Numbered from the stretch's first letter, positions 8,933-18,532 are shown. The stretch is 64,000 nt of DNA from Rubellimicrobium sp. (GCA_019454835.1 JACFNP010000011.1:1-64000), one strand, 5' to 3'. Numbers and translations are program-made. The notes: generated by a model not told the origin, from the sequence alone.

Positions 8933-9454
8933 TCATCCTTTTTCCTGTTCGTCGGACTGATATGGGTCTGCAATCCCCAGTTTGCCAAGAACCTCGCGTT
9001 CGATCCCCTCCATGAGCGCGGCATCCGCGTCACGTTCGTGATCGAAGCCCAGCAGATGCAGCAGCCCGTGCGCCACCAGATGCAGCGCGTGGTCATGCAG
9101 GGTCCGCCCGGCCTGCGCGGCCTCGGCTAGGCAGGTGTCATAGGCGATGGCGATGTCGCCAAGCTCGACCTCGTCGCCCGAAGGGTCGGGCCGGGGCAGC
9201 GGCGGCATGGCGCCCGGCGCAGCCGCGCCGCGTTCTTCGGACGGCCACGACAGCACGTTGGTGGGCTGCGGCTTGCCGCGAAAATCGGCGTTCAGTTCCG
9301 CGATGCGGGCGTCGTTGCAGCCCAGCAGGCTGACCCCCCATGCACCCGGCTCAAGCCCGAGACGGGCGAACACGCCCGCCGCCGCGGCCTCGGCGATGGC
9401 GTCCAGCCCGACGGCCTGCCAGCGCTGGTCCTCGATGAGGCAGTCAACGGCCAT
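8933..9454 (-). CDS. ybeY: endoribonuclease / rRNA maturation factor YbeY
   Basis: Metal-dependent factor for 16S rRNA 3' processing and 70S quality control. The 173-residue protein carries the zinc motif HLVAHGLLHLLGFDH (HxxxHxxxxxH pattern) and the upstream TNVLSWPS and LGDIAIA segments. ATG at 9454 overlaps the phoH stop by 11 nt and gives the usual M-x-VD start; an alternative ATG at 9466 would add four residues. The order miaB...phoH-ybeY-corC-lnt is a classical conserved neighbourhood linking tRNA/rRNA maturation with envelope functions. Confidence 0.96.
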   Translation of the reverse strand: MAVDCLIEDQRWQAVGLDAIAEAAAAGVFARLGLEPGAWGVSLLGCNDARIAELNADFRGKPQPTNVLSWPSEERGAAAPGAMPPLPRPDPSGDEVELGDIAIAYDTCLAEAAQAGRTLHDHALHLVAHGLLHLLGFDHERDADAALMEGIEREVLGKLGIADPYQSDEQEKG

Positions 9455-10442
9455 CGTCGCCCGCATCCGCTGCGGGCACGCTGTCGCGGTCCCAGGCGTC
9501 GATGATCCGCGCCACCAGCGGGTGCCGCACCACGTCGTCGCGGGTAAAGCGGCTGAAGCCGATCCCGTCCACGCCGCGCAGCAGGCGCTCGGCCTCGATC
9601 AGGCCCGATGTCGTGCCGCGCTGCAAATCGATCTGGGTGCGGTCGCCGGTGACGACCATGCGCGCGCCCTCGCCCAGCCGGGTGAGGAACATCTTCATCT
9701 GCATCGGCGTGGCATTCTGCGCCTCGTCGAGCACGACGAAGGCATGGCTCAGCGTGCGGCCGCGCATGAAGGCCAGCGGTGCGATCTCGATCACCTTCTC
9801 GTCGATCATCCGCTGCAACTGGCGCTGGGGCAGGAAATCGTTCAGCGCGTCGTAAAGCGGCTGCATGTAGGGATCGACCTTCTCCTTCAGGTCGCCGGGC
9901 AGGAAGCCCAGACGTTCGCCCGCCTCGACGGCGGGGCGCGACAGGATGATGCGGTCGACCTGCCCGCCAAGGAAGAAGGACACGCCGACGGCCACGGCCA
10001 GATAGGTCTTGCCGGTGCCCGCCGGGCCGATGCCGAAGTTCAGTTCGTTGTCGTGCAGCGCCCGGACATAGGCGCGCTGCGCGTCGGTGCGCGGCTCGAC
10101 CAGCTTGCGCCGGGTGCGGATTTCAAGTCGGTCGTCGCCGGGAAACATGTTCATCTGCCGAGAGGGGACCGACGGAGTCAGGCGCAGTTCCCGGTCGATG
10201 TCGGCGCCGCCCACCGCGCGCCCCGATTCGAGCCGCGCATAGAGCGCCTCGAGGACACGCGCGGCCTCGTCCCGTTCGTCGGTGTCGCCGACCAGGATCA
10301 GGCTGTTGCCGCGCTGGACGATCTGGACCTTCAGCCGATCCTCGACCTGCTTGAGATTGCGCCCGAATTCCCCGCACAGAAGCGCGAGCAGCCGGTTGTC
10401 CGCAAAGGTGATCGCCGTCTCGGACGGGCTGGCAACGGTCAA
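9444..10442 (-). CDS. phoH: PhoH-like ATPase
   Basis: Cytoplasmic P-loop ATPase of the PhoH family (phosphate-starvation-inducible in some bacteria, and functionally tied to YbeY and RNA metabolism). 332 residues from the chosen start: N-terminal KH-like segment (about 25-75), then GPAGTGKT at 139-146 and the Walker B region VVLDEAQNATP. The start is TTG at 10442: it is preceded by GAGGAG with 6 nt spacing and opens MTVASPSETAITF, which fits the family. The frame extends further upstream, but that portion looks like translated intergenic DNA. Its stop overlaps ybeY by 11 nt. Confidence 0.93.
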   Translation of the reverse strand: MTVASPSETAITFADNRLLALLCGEFGRNLKQVEDRLKVQIVQRGNSLILVGDTDERDEAARVLEALYARLESGRAVGGADIDRELRLTPSVPSRQMNMFPGDDRLEIRTRRKLVEPRTDAQRAYVRALHDNELNFGIGPAGTGKTYLAVAVGVSFFLGGQVDRIILSRPAVEAGERLGFLPGDLKEKVDPYMQPLYDALNDFLPQRQLQRMIDEKVIEIAPLAFMRGRTLSHAFVVLDEAQNATPMQMKMFLTRLGEGARMVVTGDRTQIDLQRGTTSGLIEAERLLRGVDGIGFSRFTRDDVVRHPLVARIIDAWDRDSVPAADAGDDGR

Positions 10443-10560
10443 GCAGTGCTCCTCGGCGCAAGGTTTCCCCAGAAGTGGCAAAGCTCCGGCCCGCAGACAA
10501 GGGGGGGCGGCGAAAATTGCAGCCCTCGTGCCCCGCGCGCCCCGAGTACCGGGACGCAAC

Positions 10561-10586
10561 GGGACCGCAGGTTGCCCTGCGGTCCC
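10561..10586 (-). terminator. GC-rich hairpin downstream of the lipoprotein gene
   Basis: Perfect 11-bp arms GGGACCGCAGG / CCTGCGGTCCC with a 4-nt TTGC loop. It begins 24 bp past the lipoprotein stop in the direction of transcription and ahead of phoH. There is no T-run, so it may be a terminator of reduced strength or an mRNA-end stabiliser separating the two transcripts. Confidence 0.6.
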
Positions 10587-10610
10587 GCAATCATCCCGGC
10601 GGCGGCGCCG

Positions 10611-11051
10611 TCAGCGGCAGACCACCTGCCCCGGCGCGATCTGGCGCAGGCCGTTCGGGCACTGGCCCTCGCGCAGGACGCCGACCGGCGGGTTGTAGGC
10701 GCCCGAGGGCACCCAGTCGCCGATACCCGCATCGGGCGTCTGGTATTCGCGCACGACGGTCCCCGGCGGGTAGATGTCGTTGCAGATCGGCAGGCCCGAG
10801 CGCGGATCGCGGCGGCGGCCGGTATAGCCCTCGACACCGTCATCGAGGATCCACGCCTGGCAGCCGTCGGGGTCATAGGCCACGCCGGGCATCGTCTCGC
10901 GCGCGAGCGGGGTCGAGTCGACCCCCTGGTCGATGGGCCGCGCGATCACCGGCAGTTCGCCGTCGGGGCCGACCCCCGGATAGGGGGTCAGACAGCCCGA
11001 GAGCGCAAATCCGGCGACGACGAGCAACGGGGCGGTAAACAGTTTCGACAT
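10611..11051 (-). CDS. small outer-envelope lipoprotein with two-cysteine DGC/EGY motif
   Basis: 146-residue predicted lipoprotein of unknown function. MSKLFTAPLLVVAGFALSGC is a lipoprotein signal with lipid-attached Cys20. The mature part has a motif PDGC (61-64), Trp67, DG (71-72), EGY (74-76) and GLPIC (86-90), which recurs with identical Cys-Cys spacing in the OmpA-like protein encoded just upstream, suggesting a shared interaction module. Another Cys pair closes the C-terminus (C131, C145). ATG at 11051 has GAGG five bases upstream; a GTG two codons earlier is less likely. Translation is probably linked to the OmpA-like gene, 7 nt away. Confidence 0.75.
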   Translation of the reverse strand: MSKLFTAPLLVVAGFALSGCLTPYPGVGPDGELPVIARPIDQGVDSTPLARETMPGVAYDPDGCQAWILDDGVEGYTGRRRDPRSGLPICNDIYPPGTVVREYQTPDAGIGDWVPSGAYNPPVGVLREGQCPNGLRQIAPGQVVCR

Positions 11052-11058
11052 GATCACC

Positions 11059-11616
11059 TCACCACCGATAGCAGACGATTTCGACGCGCCGGTTGCGCTG
11101 CATGTTCGCAGCGCTGTCGTTCGGCGCGATCGGGCGGAGTTCGCCGAAACCGATCACCCGCTCGACCACGGCACCCGCCTCGCGGGCGACCTGGTAGACG
11201 GCGTTGGCGCGGCGTTCCGACAGACGCTGGTTGTATTCGATCGAGGCGCGCGAATCGGTGTGCCCGTAGATCGCGTAGGAGAAGGCGCCGGTGCTGCGGA
11301 AGAAGTCGAGCAGCCGCCGGTGGCCTTCGGCCGTCAGCGTGTAGCCGTCGGTCGGGAACAGCGTGTCGGTGTTTTCCACCAGACAGGTGTTCACCTGCAG
11401 GCAGACCGGCAGGCCGGTCTCGCGGTCGACGCGGTCCAGCATGTAGCCTTCGATCCCGCCGTCGGCATACCAGTACATGCAGCCGTCGGGCGCCACCCAG
11501 ACGCCCCAGTCGATCATTCCCGTCGCGCCCGGCAACTGTTCCGCTGCCAGTGCCACGGGCCCCAGCGACAGCGCCATCGTGGCGAGCGCCGCCAGGGCAT
11601 TGCGAATCTTGCTCAT
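11059..11616 (-). CDS. OmpA-family peptidoglycan-binding protein
   Basis: 185-residue exported protein. A Sec signal peptide ends near ALA-25. Residues 43-72 carry the PDGC...W...EGY...GLPVC motif shared with the next gene. From about residue 82 there is an OmpA C-terminal domain with YGHTDSRASIEYNQRLSERRA (118-139, broken here into YGHTDSR and SERRANAV), GFGELRPI and NMQRNRRVEI, the usual diaminopimelate/glycan-binding elements. It has no beta-barrel, so it probably anchors the envelope to the wall. ATG at 11616 is chosen for the signal peptide. It is the first gene of a two-gene unit with the lipoprotein. Confidence 0.85.
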   Translation of the reverse strand: MSKIRNALAALATMALSLGPVALAAEQLPGATGMIDWGVWVAPDGCMYWYADGGIEGYMLDRVDRETGLPVCLQVNTCLVENTDTLFPTDGYTLTAEGHRRLLDFFRSTGAFSYAIYGHTDSRASIEYNQRLSERRANAVYQVAREAGAVVERVIGFGELRPIAPNDSAANMQRNRRVEIVCYRW

Positions 11617-11811
11617 CGCCTCGGTTACCCCCGTTCGATTCCCGACGCGACCGGCCGTCACTCCTGAAAGGCAGCGGAGTCGCGGTCGGTCACGTTCACA
11701 CGACCATCACTTCACGTCATTTGGCGCAACTTGCAACAAAAAAGCCCGCCGACCCGCATGTGACCCCGATAATCCGCCATGGTCGCGGCCATTGTCGCAC
11801 GGCAAGAAACG

Positions 11812-13143
11812 TCACGCCGCCGCAAGCAGTTCCCCGGCCAGCGAATGTGCCGCCGAGGCGGTGATTCTCACCCGGCGCAGATCGCCCTTCAGGCTGTCGG
11901 GGCCTTCGACATGGACGGCATGAAGGTAGTCGGACTTGCCGACCCATTGCCCCGGCAGCCGCCCCGGCCGCTCGAACAGCACGCCCACCTCGCGGCCGAC
12001 CATGGAGTCCTGCACCGCGCGCGCCTGTTCGTCGATCAGCGCCTGCAGCCGGTAGAGCCGTTCGGCCACCACCTCGGCGGGCAGTTCCTCGCGGCTGGCC
12101 GCAGGGGTGCCGGGGCGCGGCGAATAGCGGAACGAATAGGCCGAGCCGTAGCCCACCGCGCGCACCAGATCCATCGTCGCCTCGAATTCGGCATCGGTCT
12201 CGCCGGGGAAGCCGACGATGAAATCCGACGACAGCACGATGTCGGGCCGCGCGGCGCGGATGCGTTCGATCAGGCGCAGGTAATGCTCGGCGGTATGCTT
12301 GCGGTTCATCGCCTTGAGCACCCGGTCGGCGCCCGACTGCACCGGCAGGTGCAGGTAGGGCATGAGCTTTGCTTCCGCCCCGTGCGCCGCGATCAGCGCG
12401 TCGTCCATGTCGTTGGGATGGCTGGTCGTGTAGCGGATGCGGTCCAGCCCATCGATCCGCGCCAGTGCGGCGATCAGCTCGCCCAGACCGCCCTCGCGGC
12501 CGCCCGCCATCTCGCCGTGCCAGGCGTTGACGTTCTGGCCCAGCAGCGTGATCTCGCGCACGCCCGCCTCGACCAGCGCGCGGGCTTCCTCGATCACCTT
12601 CGCGGCGGGGCGGCTGACCTCGGCGCCGCGCGTGTAGGGGACGACGCAGAAGGCGCAGAACTTGTCGCAACCCTCCTGCACGGTCAGGAAGGCCGCAGGC
12701 GCCCGCCTGCCGCCGCGCCTTGCGCCAAGGGCCGCGAACTTGTCCCCGGCGGGAAAATCGGTGTCGATGACCCGCGCGCCGCCATCGACCGCGCGCACCA
12801 TGTCGGGGAGGCGGAAATAGCTTTGCGGGCCGACCACCAGATCGACCACGGGCGCGCGGTGGATGATCTCGGCGCCCTCGGCCTGCGCGACGCAGCCTGC
12901 GACACCGATGCGCAGGTCCGGCTTCGCATCCTTCAGCACCTTCAGTCGCCCGAGTTCCGAGAACACCTTTTCCGCCGCCTTCTCGCGGACGTGGCAGGTG
13001 TTGAGCAGGATCATGTCCGCCTCGTCCTGCCGGTCGGTGGTCTCGTAGCCTTCGGCGGCCAGCGTCTCGGCCATGCGTTCGCTGTCGTAGACGTTCATCT
13101 GACAGCCGTAGGTCTTGATGAAGAGCTTTCTGGGTGCGGGCAT
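11812..13143 (-). CDS. miaB: tRNA-2-methylthio-N6-dimethylallyladenosine synthase
   Basis: Radical-SAM methylthiotransferase that converts i6A37 to ms2i6A37 in tRNA. 443 residues. The auxiliary [4Fe-4S] cysteines are Cys14 (YGCQMN), Cys50 (NTCHVR) and Cys84 (AGCVAQ); the radical-SAM CxxxCxxC is Cys159, Cys163 and Cys166. A C-terminal TRAM domain follows at about 380-440. The ATG at 13143 is the only plausible start. It is upstream of, and on the same strand as, phoH-ybeY-corC-lnt, with the two envelope genes inserted between. It is divergent from the next gene, with 115 bp between starts. Confidence 0.97.
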   Translation of the reverse strand: MPAPRKLFIKTYGCQMNVYDSERMAETLAAEGYETTDRQDEADMILLNTCHVREKAAEKVFSELGRLKVLKDAKPDLRIGVAGCVAQAEGAEIIHRAPVVDLVVGPQSYFRLPDMVRAVDGGARVIDTDFPAGDKFAALGARRGGRRAPAAFLTVQEGCDKFCAFCVVPYTRGAEVSRPAAKVIEEARALVEAGVREITLLGQNVNAWHGEMAGGREGGLGELIAALARIDGLDRIRYTTSHPNDMDDALIAAHGAEAKLMPYLHLPVQSGADRVLKAMNRKHTAEHYLRLIERIRAARPDIVLSSDFIVGFPGETDAEFEATMDLVRAVGYGSAYSFRYSPRPGTPAASREELPAEVVAERLYRLQALIDEQARAVQDSMVGREVGVLFERPGRLPGQWVGKSDYLHAVHVEGPDSLKGDLRRVRITASAAHSLAGELLAAA

Positions 13144-13258
13144 GGCAACCCCCGGTCGCGGGCAATGGCAGGGCAGGATTTTTCCTTAGCGGCGCGACCC
13201 GTCACTTGCAATCGCGCGCCGGGGCGACATCATCGCGGGCCACAACCACGAGGCAAGC

Positions 13259-14131
13259 GTGACCCGGCATTTCGACTCTCTGCCCGCCTTCCTGCGCGAC
13301 GGCCGCGCGACCCTTGCCAGGGGGCCGGTCGGGCTGATCCTTGTCGAGGATGCGGTGGAATATGCGTCCACCCTGACGCATCATCTGGACGCAGGCTTTC
13401 GCGCGCTGGCGGTGTTCGCGCCCGCCGACCTGGTGCTGCCGGAATTCGCCGACCCGCGCGTGGTGCGGGTGACGGCGCCGGTGCTGGCGCCCGACGCCAT
13501 GCCCGCCATCGTCAACGCCTGCATCGCCGCCGCGCCGGAAGGCACCTGGTTTCATTACGGCTGGAACGCCGAATACCTGTTCACCCCGTTCTGCGAGACC
13601 CGCACCACGGGCGAGCTTCTGGCCTTCGTGGCCGAGGAGCGGCGCGATTCGGTGCTGGCCTATGTGGTCGATCTCTATGCCGACGATCTGGCCGCCGCGC
13701 CCGATGCGGTGTCGCGCACGCGGGCGCATCTTGATCGCGCGGGCTATTACGCGCTGGCCCGCAAGGGCCCGGACGGCAATCCCGCCGAGCGGCAGCTCGA
13801 CTTCTTCGGCGGGCTGCGCTGGCGATTCGAGGAGCACGTCCCGCCCGCGCACCGGCGCATCGACCGCGTCGCGCTGTTTCGCACCCGTCGCGGGCTGCGG
13901 ATCGGCGCGGATCACACCTTCAACCTGCCCGAATACAACACCTACGCCTGCCCCTGGCACCATTCGCCGACGGCGGCGGTCTGTTCGTTCCGCGCCGCCA
14001 AGGCGCTGCGGCGCAATCCGGGGTCGCGCCATGCCATCGACAGCTTCATGTGGCACAATTCGGTGCCGTTCGCGTGGGACTCGCGGCAGTTGATGGACCT
14101 CGGCCTCATGGAACCCGGCCAGTGGTTCTGA
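13259..14131 (+). CDS. conserved Rhodobacterales protein of unknown function, possibly glycosyltransferase-like
   Basis: 290-residue cytosolic-looking protein without signal peptide or membrane segment. I recognise it as a conserved Rhodobacterales family rather than a characterised enzyme; databases sometimes label relatives as family-2 glycosyltransferase. Notable conserved-looking stretches are YGWNAEYLFTPFCETRT, FFGGLRWRFEEH and YACPWHHSPTAAVCSFRAAKALRRNPGS (quoted only in parts: NTYACPWHH, SFRAAKALRRNPGS), and the C-terminus ends LMEPGQWF. The start is GTG at 13259 with GAGG upstream. It is divergent from miaB and convergent with panB. Function inferred only weakly. Confidence 0.7.
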   Translation: MTRHFDSLPAFLRDGRATLARGPVGLILVEDAVEYASTLTHHLDAGFRALAVFAPADLVLPEFADPRVVRVTAPVLAPDAMPAIVNACIAAAPEGTWFHYGWNAEYLFTPFCETRTTGELLAFVAEERRDSVLAYVVDLYADDLAAAPDAVSRTRAHLDRAGYYALARKGPDGNPAERQLDFFGGLRWRFEEHVPPAHRRIDRVALFRTRRGLRIGADHTFNLPEYNTYACPWHHSPTAAVCSFRAAKALRRNPGSRHAIDSFMWHNSVPFAWDSRQLMDLGLMEPGQWF

Positions 14132-14195
14132 CCCCCGGCGCCGGGTGGCCGTCTGCCCCCCGGTCCCCCCGAGGATATTTTCCGAAAGGTGAAGA

Positions 14196-15008
14196 TCAGC
14201 GGTAGAGCTGGTCCTCGGACGGGAAGGCGCGGGATTTCACATCGTCGGCATAGCGGCGCACCGCATCGGCGATGCCGTCGCCGAGATTGCCGTAGACCTT
14301 CACGAATTTCGGCGGATGCGGGTTCAGGCCCAGCATGTCCTCGAGCACGAGGATCTGCCCGTCGCAGGACGCCGAGGCGCCGATGCCGATGGTCGGAATG
14401 GCGATCTGCGGGGTGATGCGCGCGGCGAGCGGCTCGACCATGCCTTCGAGCACCACGGCAAAGGCGCCCGCCTCGGTGACGGCACGGGCGTCCTCCTCGT
14501 GCAGGTGCCAGGTGTCCTCGTCGCGGCCCTGGGTGCGGAAGCCGCCCATCACGTTCCAAGACTGCGGCGTCAGGCCGATATGGGCCATGACCGGGATGCC
14601 GCGTTCGGTGAGGAAGCGGATCGTTTCGGCCATGCGGCGACCGCCTTCCAGTTTCACCGCGCCGCAGCCGGTTTCCTTCATCACCCGCGCGGCGTTGCGA
14701 AAGGCGACACCGGGGTTTTCCTCGTAACTGCCGAACGGCAGATCGACGACGACCAGCGCACGCCGCGTGCCGCGCACCACCGCCTGCCCGTGCATGATCA
14801 TCAGATCAAGCGAGACGCCGACGGTCGATTCCATCCCGTGCATGACCATGCCGAGACTGTCGCCGACAAGAATGAAGTCGGCATGTTCATCGACGATGGC
14901 GGCGGTATGCGCGTGGTAGGAGGTGAGCGAGACGATCGGCCGCCCGCCTTTCATTTTCGCAATCTGCGGGGCGGTGATGCGGCGGACGGGGGCGGTTTGC
15001 GTTGACAT
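14196..15008 (-). CDS. panB: 3-methyl-2-oxobutanoate hydroxymethyltransferase
   Basis: First committed enzyme of pantothenate synthesis: transfers a hydroxymethyl group from methylene-tetrahydrofolate to 2-ketoisovalerate. 270 residues in a TIM-barrel. Metal-binding Asp50 (VGDSLG) and Asp89 (VVDLPFGSY), the substrate region AVKLEGG around 117-123, and [10 protein letters not shown] are visible, as is the C-terminal [17 protein letters not shown] at 15008 has AAGGAGG seven bases upstream. It follows panC with only 3 nt between, forming a panC-panB operon. Confidence 0.97.
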   Translation of the reverse strand: MSTQTAPVRRITAPQIAKMKGGRPIVSLTSYHAHTAAIVDEHADFILVGDSLGMVMHGMESTVGVSLDLMIMHGQAVVRGTRRALVVVDLPFGSYEENPGVAFRNAARVMKETGCGAVKLEGGRRMAETIRFLTERGIPVMAHIGLTPQSWNVMGGFRTQGRDEDTWHLHEEDARAVTEAGAFAVVLEGMVEPLAARITPQIAIPTIGIGASASCDGQILVLEDMLGLNPHPPKFVKVYGNLGDGIADAVRRYADDVKSRAFPSEDQLYR

Positions 15009-15011
15009 CTT

Positions 15012-15878
15012 TCAACCTCCTTGCGGGGTGATCTCTCGCTGGTCGATGAGAAGGACCGGATCGTCTGCGGCGCCGAATTCGGCGGAAATCATCAGGCCGA
15101 GGCGGCGCGTGACCGGGCCGGTCGCGGGGGTGAAACTATCCGCCCAGACCGCATCGCAGCCGCGCAGGCGGGCGCGGGTTTCGCGGGCGACAGCGGCGCG
15201 GATCACGGCCAGCATGTCCTCGACCGTGGCACCGCTGCGGGCGGCAGCCTCGGCCAGATCGAGCGCGCGGTTCAGCACCGGCGCCGCCGCGCGGTCCGCA
15301 GGCGCAAGGCGAATGTTGCGCGACGACAGCGCCAGCCCGTCCGCATCGCGCAGCGTCGGCACGCCGTGCACCGCCACCGGCAGGAACAGGTCGCGCGCCA
15401 TGCGGCGGATGACGGCAAGCTGCTGGTAGTCCTTCTCGCCGAAAAAGGCGTGGTCGGGCGCGGTGATGTTGAGAAGTTTCGTCACCACGGTGGCGACGCC
15501 GCGAAAATGTCCGGGCCGCACCGCGCCGTGGAACAGGCGGGCAAGGCGGGTGGTCTCGACCACGGTTTCATCGCCCTCGGGGTAGATGTCGCCCACCTCG
15601 GGGATGAAGACCGCATCGACCCCGGCGCCTTCGAGCATGGCGATATCCTGCGCCTCGCGGCGCGGATAGGCGGCAAGATCGGCGCCCGCGCCGAACTGGG
15701 TCGGATTGACGAAGATGGTCACGACGACCCGGTCGCAGATGCCCCGCGCCTCGGCCACCAGCGCCATGTGACCGGCATGAAGCGCGCCCATCGTCGGAAC
15801 AAGGCCGACCCGCGCGCCCCCCGCGCGAAAGCCCGCGACGGCAGTGCGAATATCCCCGACCCGGCGGCAGATCTGCAT
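15012..15878 (-). CDS. panC: pantoate--beta-alanine ligase (pantothenate synthetase)
   Basis: ATP-dependent ligase that joins pantoate and beta-alanine. 288 residues, with nucleotidyltransferase motifs PTMGALHAGH (28-37; HIGH-like His34 and His37), FVNPTQFG, FFGEKDYQQL and LSSRNIRL (KMSKS equivalent). ATG at 15878 follows an AGGGGGG run and gives the usual start; a longer frame upstream enters the divergent promoter region and is rejected. It is the first gene of the panC-panB operon; 158 bp separate it from the divergent flavoprotein gene. Confidence 0.97.
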   Translation of the reverse strand: MQICRRVGDIRTAVAGFRAGGARVGLVPTMGALHAGHMALVAEARGICDRVVVTIFVNPTQFGAGADLAAYPRREAQDIAMLEGAGVDAVFIPEVGDIYPEGDETVVETTRLARLFHGAVRPGHFRGVATVVTKLLNITAPDHAFFGEKDYQQLAVIRRMARDLFLPVAVHGVPTLRDADGLALSSRNIRLAPADRAAAPVLNRALDLAEAAARSGATVEDMLAVIRAAVARETRARLRGCDAVWADSFTPATGPVTRRLGLMISAEFGAADDPVLLIDQREITPQGG

Positions 15879-16036
15879 GGGCGGCCCCCCTTCGCGCCTT
15901 TCTATGGATGCGGGCGGCAGGCGACAAGCCGTCTGGTCGGCGCGGGTCGTTTTTGCGACAAGGGAAGTCGGGTCACGCGCGCGAAACCGGCGGCATTCCG
16001 CCAGATTGCGCGCAAGCGGACGAGGAGATTCGGTCG

Positions 16037-18532
16037 ATGAAGACGCATGTTCGGGCACTGGTCGTGGGCGGCGGTGCCGTCGGAGTGGGCATCGCCTATC
16101 ACCTCGCCAAGGCAGGCTGGGATACGCTGCTGATCGAGCGCGACGAGCTGACCTCGGGTTCTACCTGGCACGCCGCCGGGCTGCTGCCGCTGTTCAACAT
16201 GAGCTATGCGACGACCCATATCCACAAGTATTCGGTCGATTTCTACAAGAGCCTCGAGGCCGAGACCGGCCTGAACGCCGGTTTCGCCGTGGTCGGCAAC
16301 CTGCGCATGGCGCAGACCGATGCGCGGATGGACGAATACATGCTCTATTCGTCGGTCGCGGAAACCGCCGATGTCTACCATGAATTCCTCACCCCCAAGG
16401 AGATGAAGGAACGCTGGCCGCTGCTGCGCACCGATGACCTCAAGGGCGCGCTGTTCCATCCGCAGGACGGCTACATCAACCCCGCCGACGTGACCCAGGC
16501 CATGGCTAAGGGCGCCCGCCAGCACGGCGCGGTGATCGAGCGCAAGCTGCAGGTCGACAGCTACTTCTGGACCGGCGACGAATGGATCGTCACCTGCTCG
16601 CGGATGGAGGAAAAGGGCGGCAATCTGGTCGCCTCGGACGATAAGATCACCATCCACGCCGAACATGTCGTCACCGCGACCGGCAATCACGCCCAGCGCA
16701 CCGCCCTGCTGCTGGGCATCCGCACCCCGGCGATTCCGGTGGAACACCAGTATATCGTCACCGAACCCGACCCGGCGCTGGTCGAGTGGCGCAAGTCGAA
16801 CCCCGAACATCCGGTGCTGCGCGACGCCGATGCGAAATGGTATGTCCGTGAAGAACGCGGCGGCTGGATCCTCGGCCCCTACGAATGGAACGCGCCCGCG
16901 CGGTTCAGATACGGCGTGCCCGACAGCTTCCGCGCCGACCTGTTCCCGCTCGATCTGGAACGGATCGAGGAAGAATACATGTCGATGATCCACCGGCTGC
17001 CGTCGTCGGAACACGTCGGGCTGAAGGACGATTTCAACGGCCCGATCTGCTACACGCCGGACGGCAACCCCCTGATCGGCCCGGCGCCGGGGCTGCGCAA
17101 CATGTGGCTGGCGGAAGGCTTTTCCTTCGGGATCACCGCCGCCGGTGGCGCGGGCTACTATCTTGCCCAGATGATGACCGAGGGCGAGGCCGAGATCGAC
17201 ATGGCCTCGATCGACCCCAAGCGCTATGCGCAATGGATGACCACCGAATATGCGGTGCAGAAGAACGAGGAATGCTATTCCCACGTCTTCATCCTGCACC
17301 ACCCCGACGAGGAACGCGAAGCCGCCCGCCCGCTGCGCACCTCGCCCGCCTATGACCGGCAAAAGGCCGCAGGCGCGCAGTTCGGCCAGGTGAACGGCTG
17401 GGACCGCCCGAACTACTACGGCCCCAAGGACGCGCCCGCCGATTTCGACCACAAATCCCGCAGCTTCCGTCATGGCGGCTGGTGGCAATATGCGGTCGAG
17501 GAAGCCCGCGCCATCCGCGAGGGCGTCGGGCTGGTCGATGCCACCGCCTTCACCAAGCATGTGGTCAAGGGACCGGGCGCGACGGCGTTCCTCGACTGGT
17601 TCACCTGCAACAAGCTGCCGAAGGTGGGCCGCATCAACCTGACCTATGCGCTGACCGATCACGGCACGGTGCGCACCGAATACACCATCGTGCGCATGGC
17701 CGAGGAGGAGTACTACCTTGTTTCGGCGGGCGCCTGGTCGGATTACGACGCCGACTTCCTGAAGAAGGCAGTCGCCGACAAGGAACCCGAATTCGGCCGC
17801 ATCGAGGTGCAGGACGTGACGACCCAGTGGGGCGTCTTTGCCGTGGCCGGACCGAAGGCGCGCGATCTGCTGAAATCGGTGATCCGCGACGAGGACCCGG
17901 AAACCGCGCTGTCGAACAAGCGCTTCCCCTGGCTGTCGGCGCGTCGCATCGAGCTGGGCATGTGCCCGGTGCAGGCGATCCGCGTCGCCTATACCGGCGA
18001 ACTGGGCTGGGAGCTGCATCACCCGATCGAGATGCAGAACTACCTGTGGGATCTGCTGATGGAGGCAGGCGAGCCGCTGGGGCTGAAGCTGGTCGGCGCC
18101 CGCGCCCAGAACTGGCTGCGGCAGGAGAAAAGCTACCGCGCGTTCGGTAACGAACTGGGCCGCGACGCGACCCCGCTCGAGGCCGACCTGCCGCGCTTTG
18201 TCGACATGACGAAGGACTTCAACGGCAAGGCGGGCGTGGAACGGCTGGGCGTGCGGGCGAAATGCGTGACCGTCCTGATCGACGGGCCGGAGGACGCCGA
18301 CCCTTGGGGGAAGGAAGCGCTGGTTCTCGACGGGCAGAAGGTCGGGCGGCTCACCTCGGGCGGCTGGTCGGTCGCCTTCGGCAAGCAGATCGGCATGGGC
18401 TATGTCCGCCCCGATCTTGCCGTGCCGGGCCAGAAGCTGCAGGTGCGGATGCTGCGGCAGCTCTGGGATGCGGTCGTGACCGAGGACAGCCCCTACGACC
18501 CGACCAACGAACGCATCCGCCAGAACGGGTAG
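16037..18532 (+). CDS. FAD-dependent oxidoreductase with GcvT domain, dimethylglycine/sarcosine dehydrogenase-like
   Basis: 831-residue two-part flavoenzyme: an N-terminal DAO-type FAD domain (VVGGGAVGVGIAYHLAKAG at 7-26; FAD-linking His45 in the STWHAAGL motif) and a C-terminal GcvT/aminomethyltransferase half that binds tetrahydrofolate (from about residue 440 to the end, with VAYTGELGWELH). This is the architecture of dimethylglycine and sarcosine dehydrogenases, which oxidise N-methyl groups and pass formaldehyde to folate. The substrate is inferred. It would fit the choline to betaine module at 44-52 kb as a later step. ATG at 16037 follows GAGGAG. It is divergent from panC. Confidence 0.85.
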   Translation: MKTHVRALVVGGGAVGVGIAYHLAKAGWDTLLIERDELTSGSTWHAAGLLPLFNMSYATTHIHKYSVDFYKSLEAETGLNAGFAVVGNLRMAQTDARMDEYMLYSSVAETADVYHEFLTPKEMKERWPLLRTDDLKGALFHPQDGYINPADVTQAMAKGARQHGAVIERKLQVDSYFWTGDEWIVTCSRMEEKGGNLVASDDKITIHAEHVVTATGNHAQRTALLLGIRTPAIPVEHQYIVTEPDPALVEWRKSNPEHPVLRDADAKWYVREERGGWILGPYEWNAPARFRYGVPDSFRADLFPLDLERIEEEYMSMIHRLPSSEHVGLKDDFNGPICYTPDGNPLIGPAPGLRNMWLAEGFSFGITAAGGAGYYLAQMMTEGEAEIDMASIDPKRYAQWMTTEYAVQKNEECYSHVFILHHPDEEREAARPLRTSPAYDRQKAAGAQFGQVNGWDRPNYYGPKDAPADFDHKSRSFRHGGWWQYAVEEARAIREGVGLVDATAFTKHVVKGPGATAFLDWFTCNKLPKVGRINLTYALTDHGTVRTEYTIVRMAEEEYYLVSAGAWSDYDADFLKKAVADKEPEFGRIEVQDVTTQWGVFAVAGPKARDLLKSVIRDEDPETALSNKRFPWLSARRIELGMCPVQAIRVAYTGELGWELHHPIEMQNYLWDLLMEAGEPLGLKLVGARAQNWLRQEKSYRAFGNELGRDATPLEADLPRFVDMTKDFNGKAGVERLGVRAKCVTVLIDGPEDADPWGKEALVLDGQKVGRLTSGGWSVAFGKQIGMGYVRPDLAVPGQKLQVRMLRQLWDAVVTEDSPYDPTNERIRQNG

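Noticed and set aside
11738-11765. T-run on the minus strand downstream of miaB as an intrinsic terminator
   Set aside because: TTTTTT is preceded by a GC-rich stretch, but I could not find a complementary arm to form a stem.
14171-14184. GAGGATATTTTCC between the convergent unknown gene and panB
   Set aside because: It resembles a motif I recall as frequent at gene ends in Rhodobacterales, but it occurs only once here, so nothing can be concluded.
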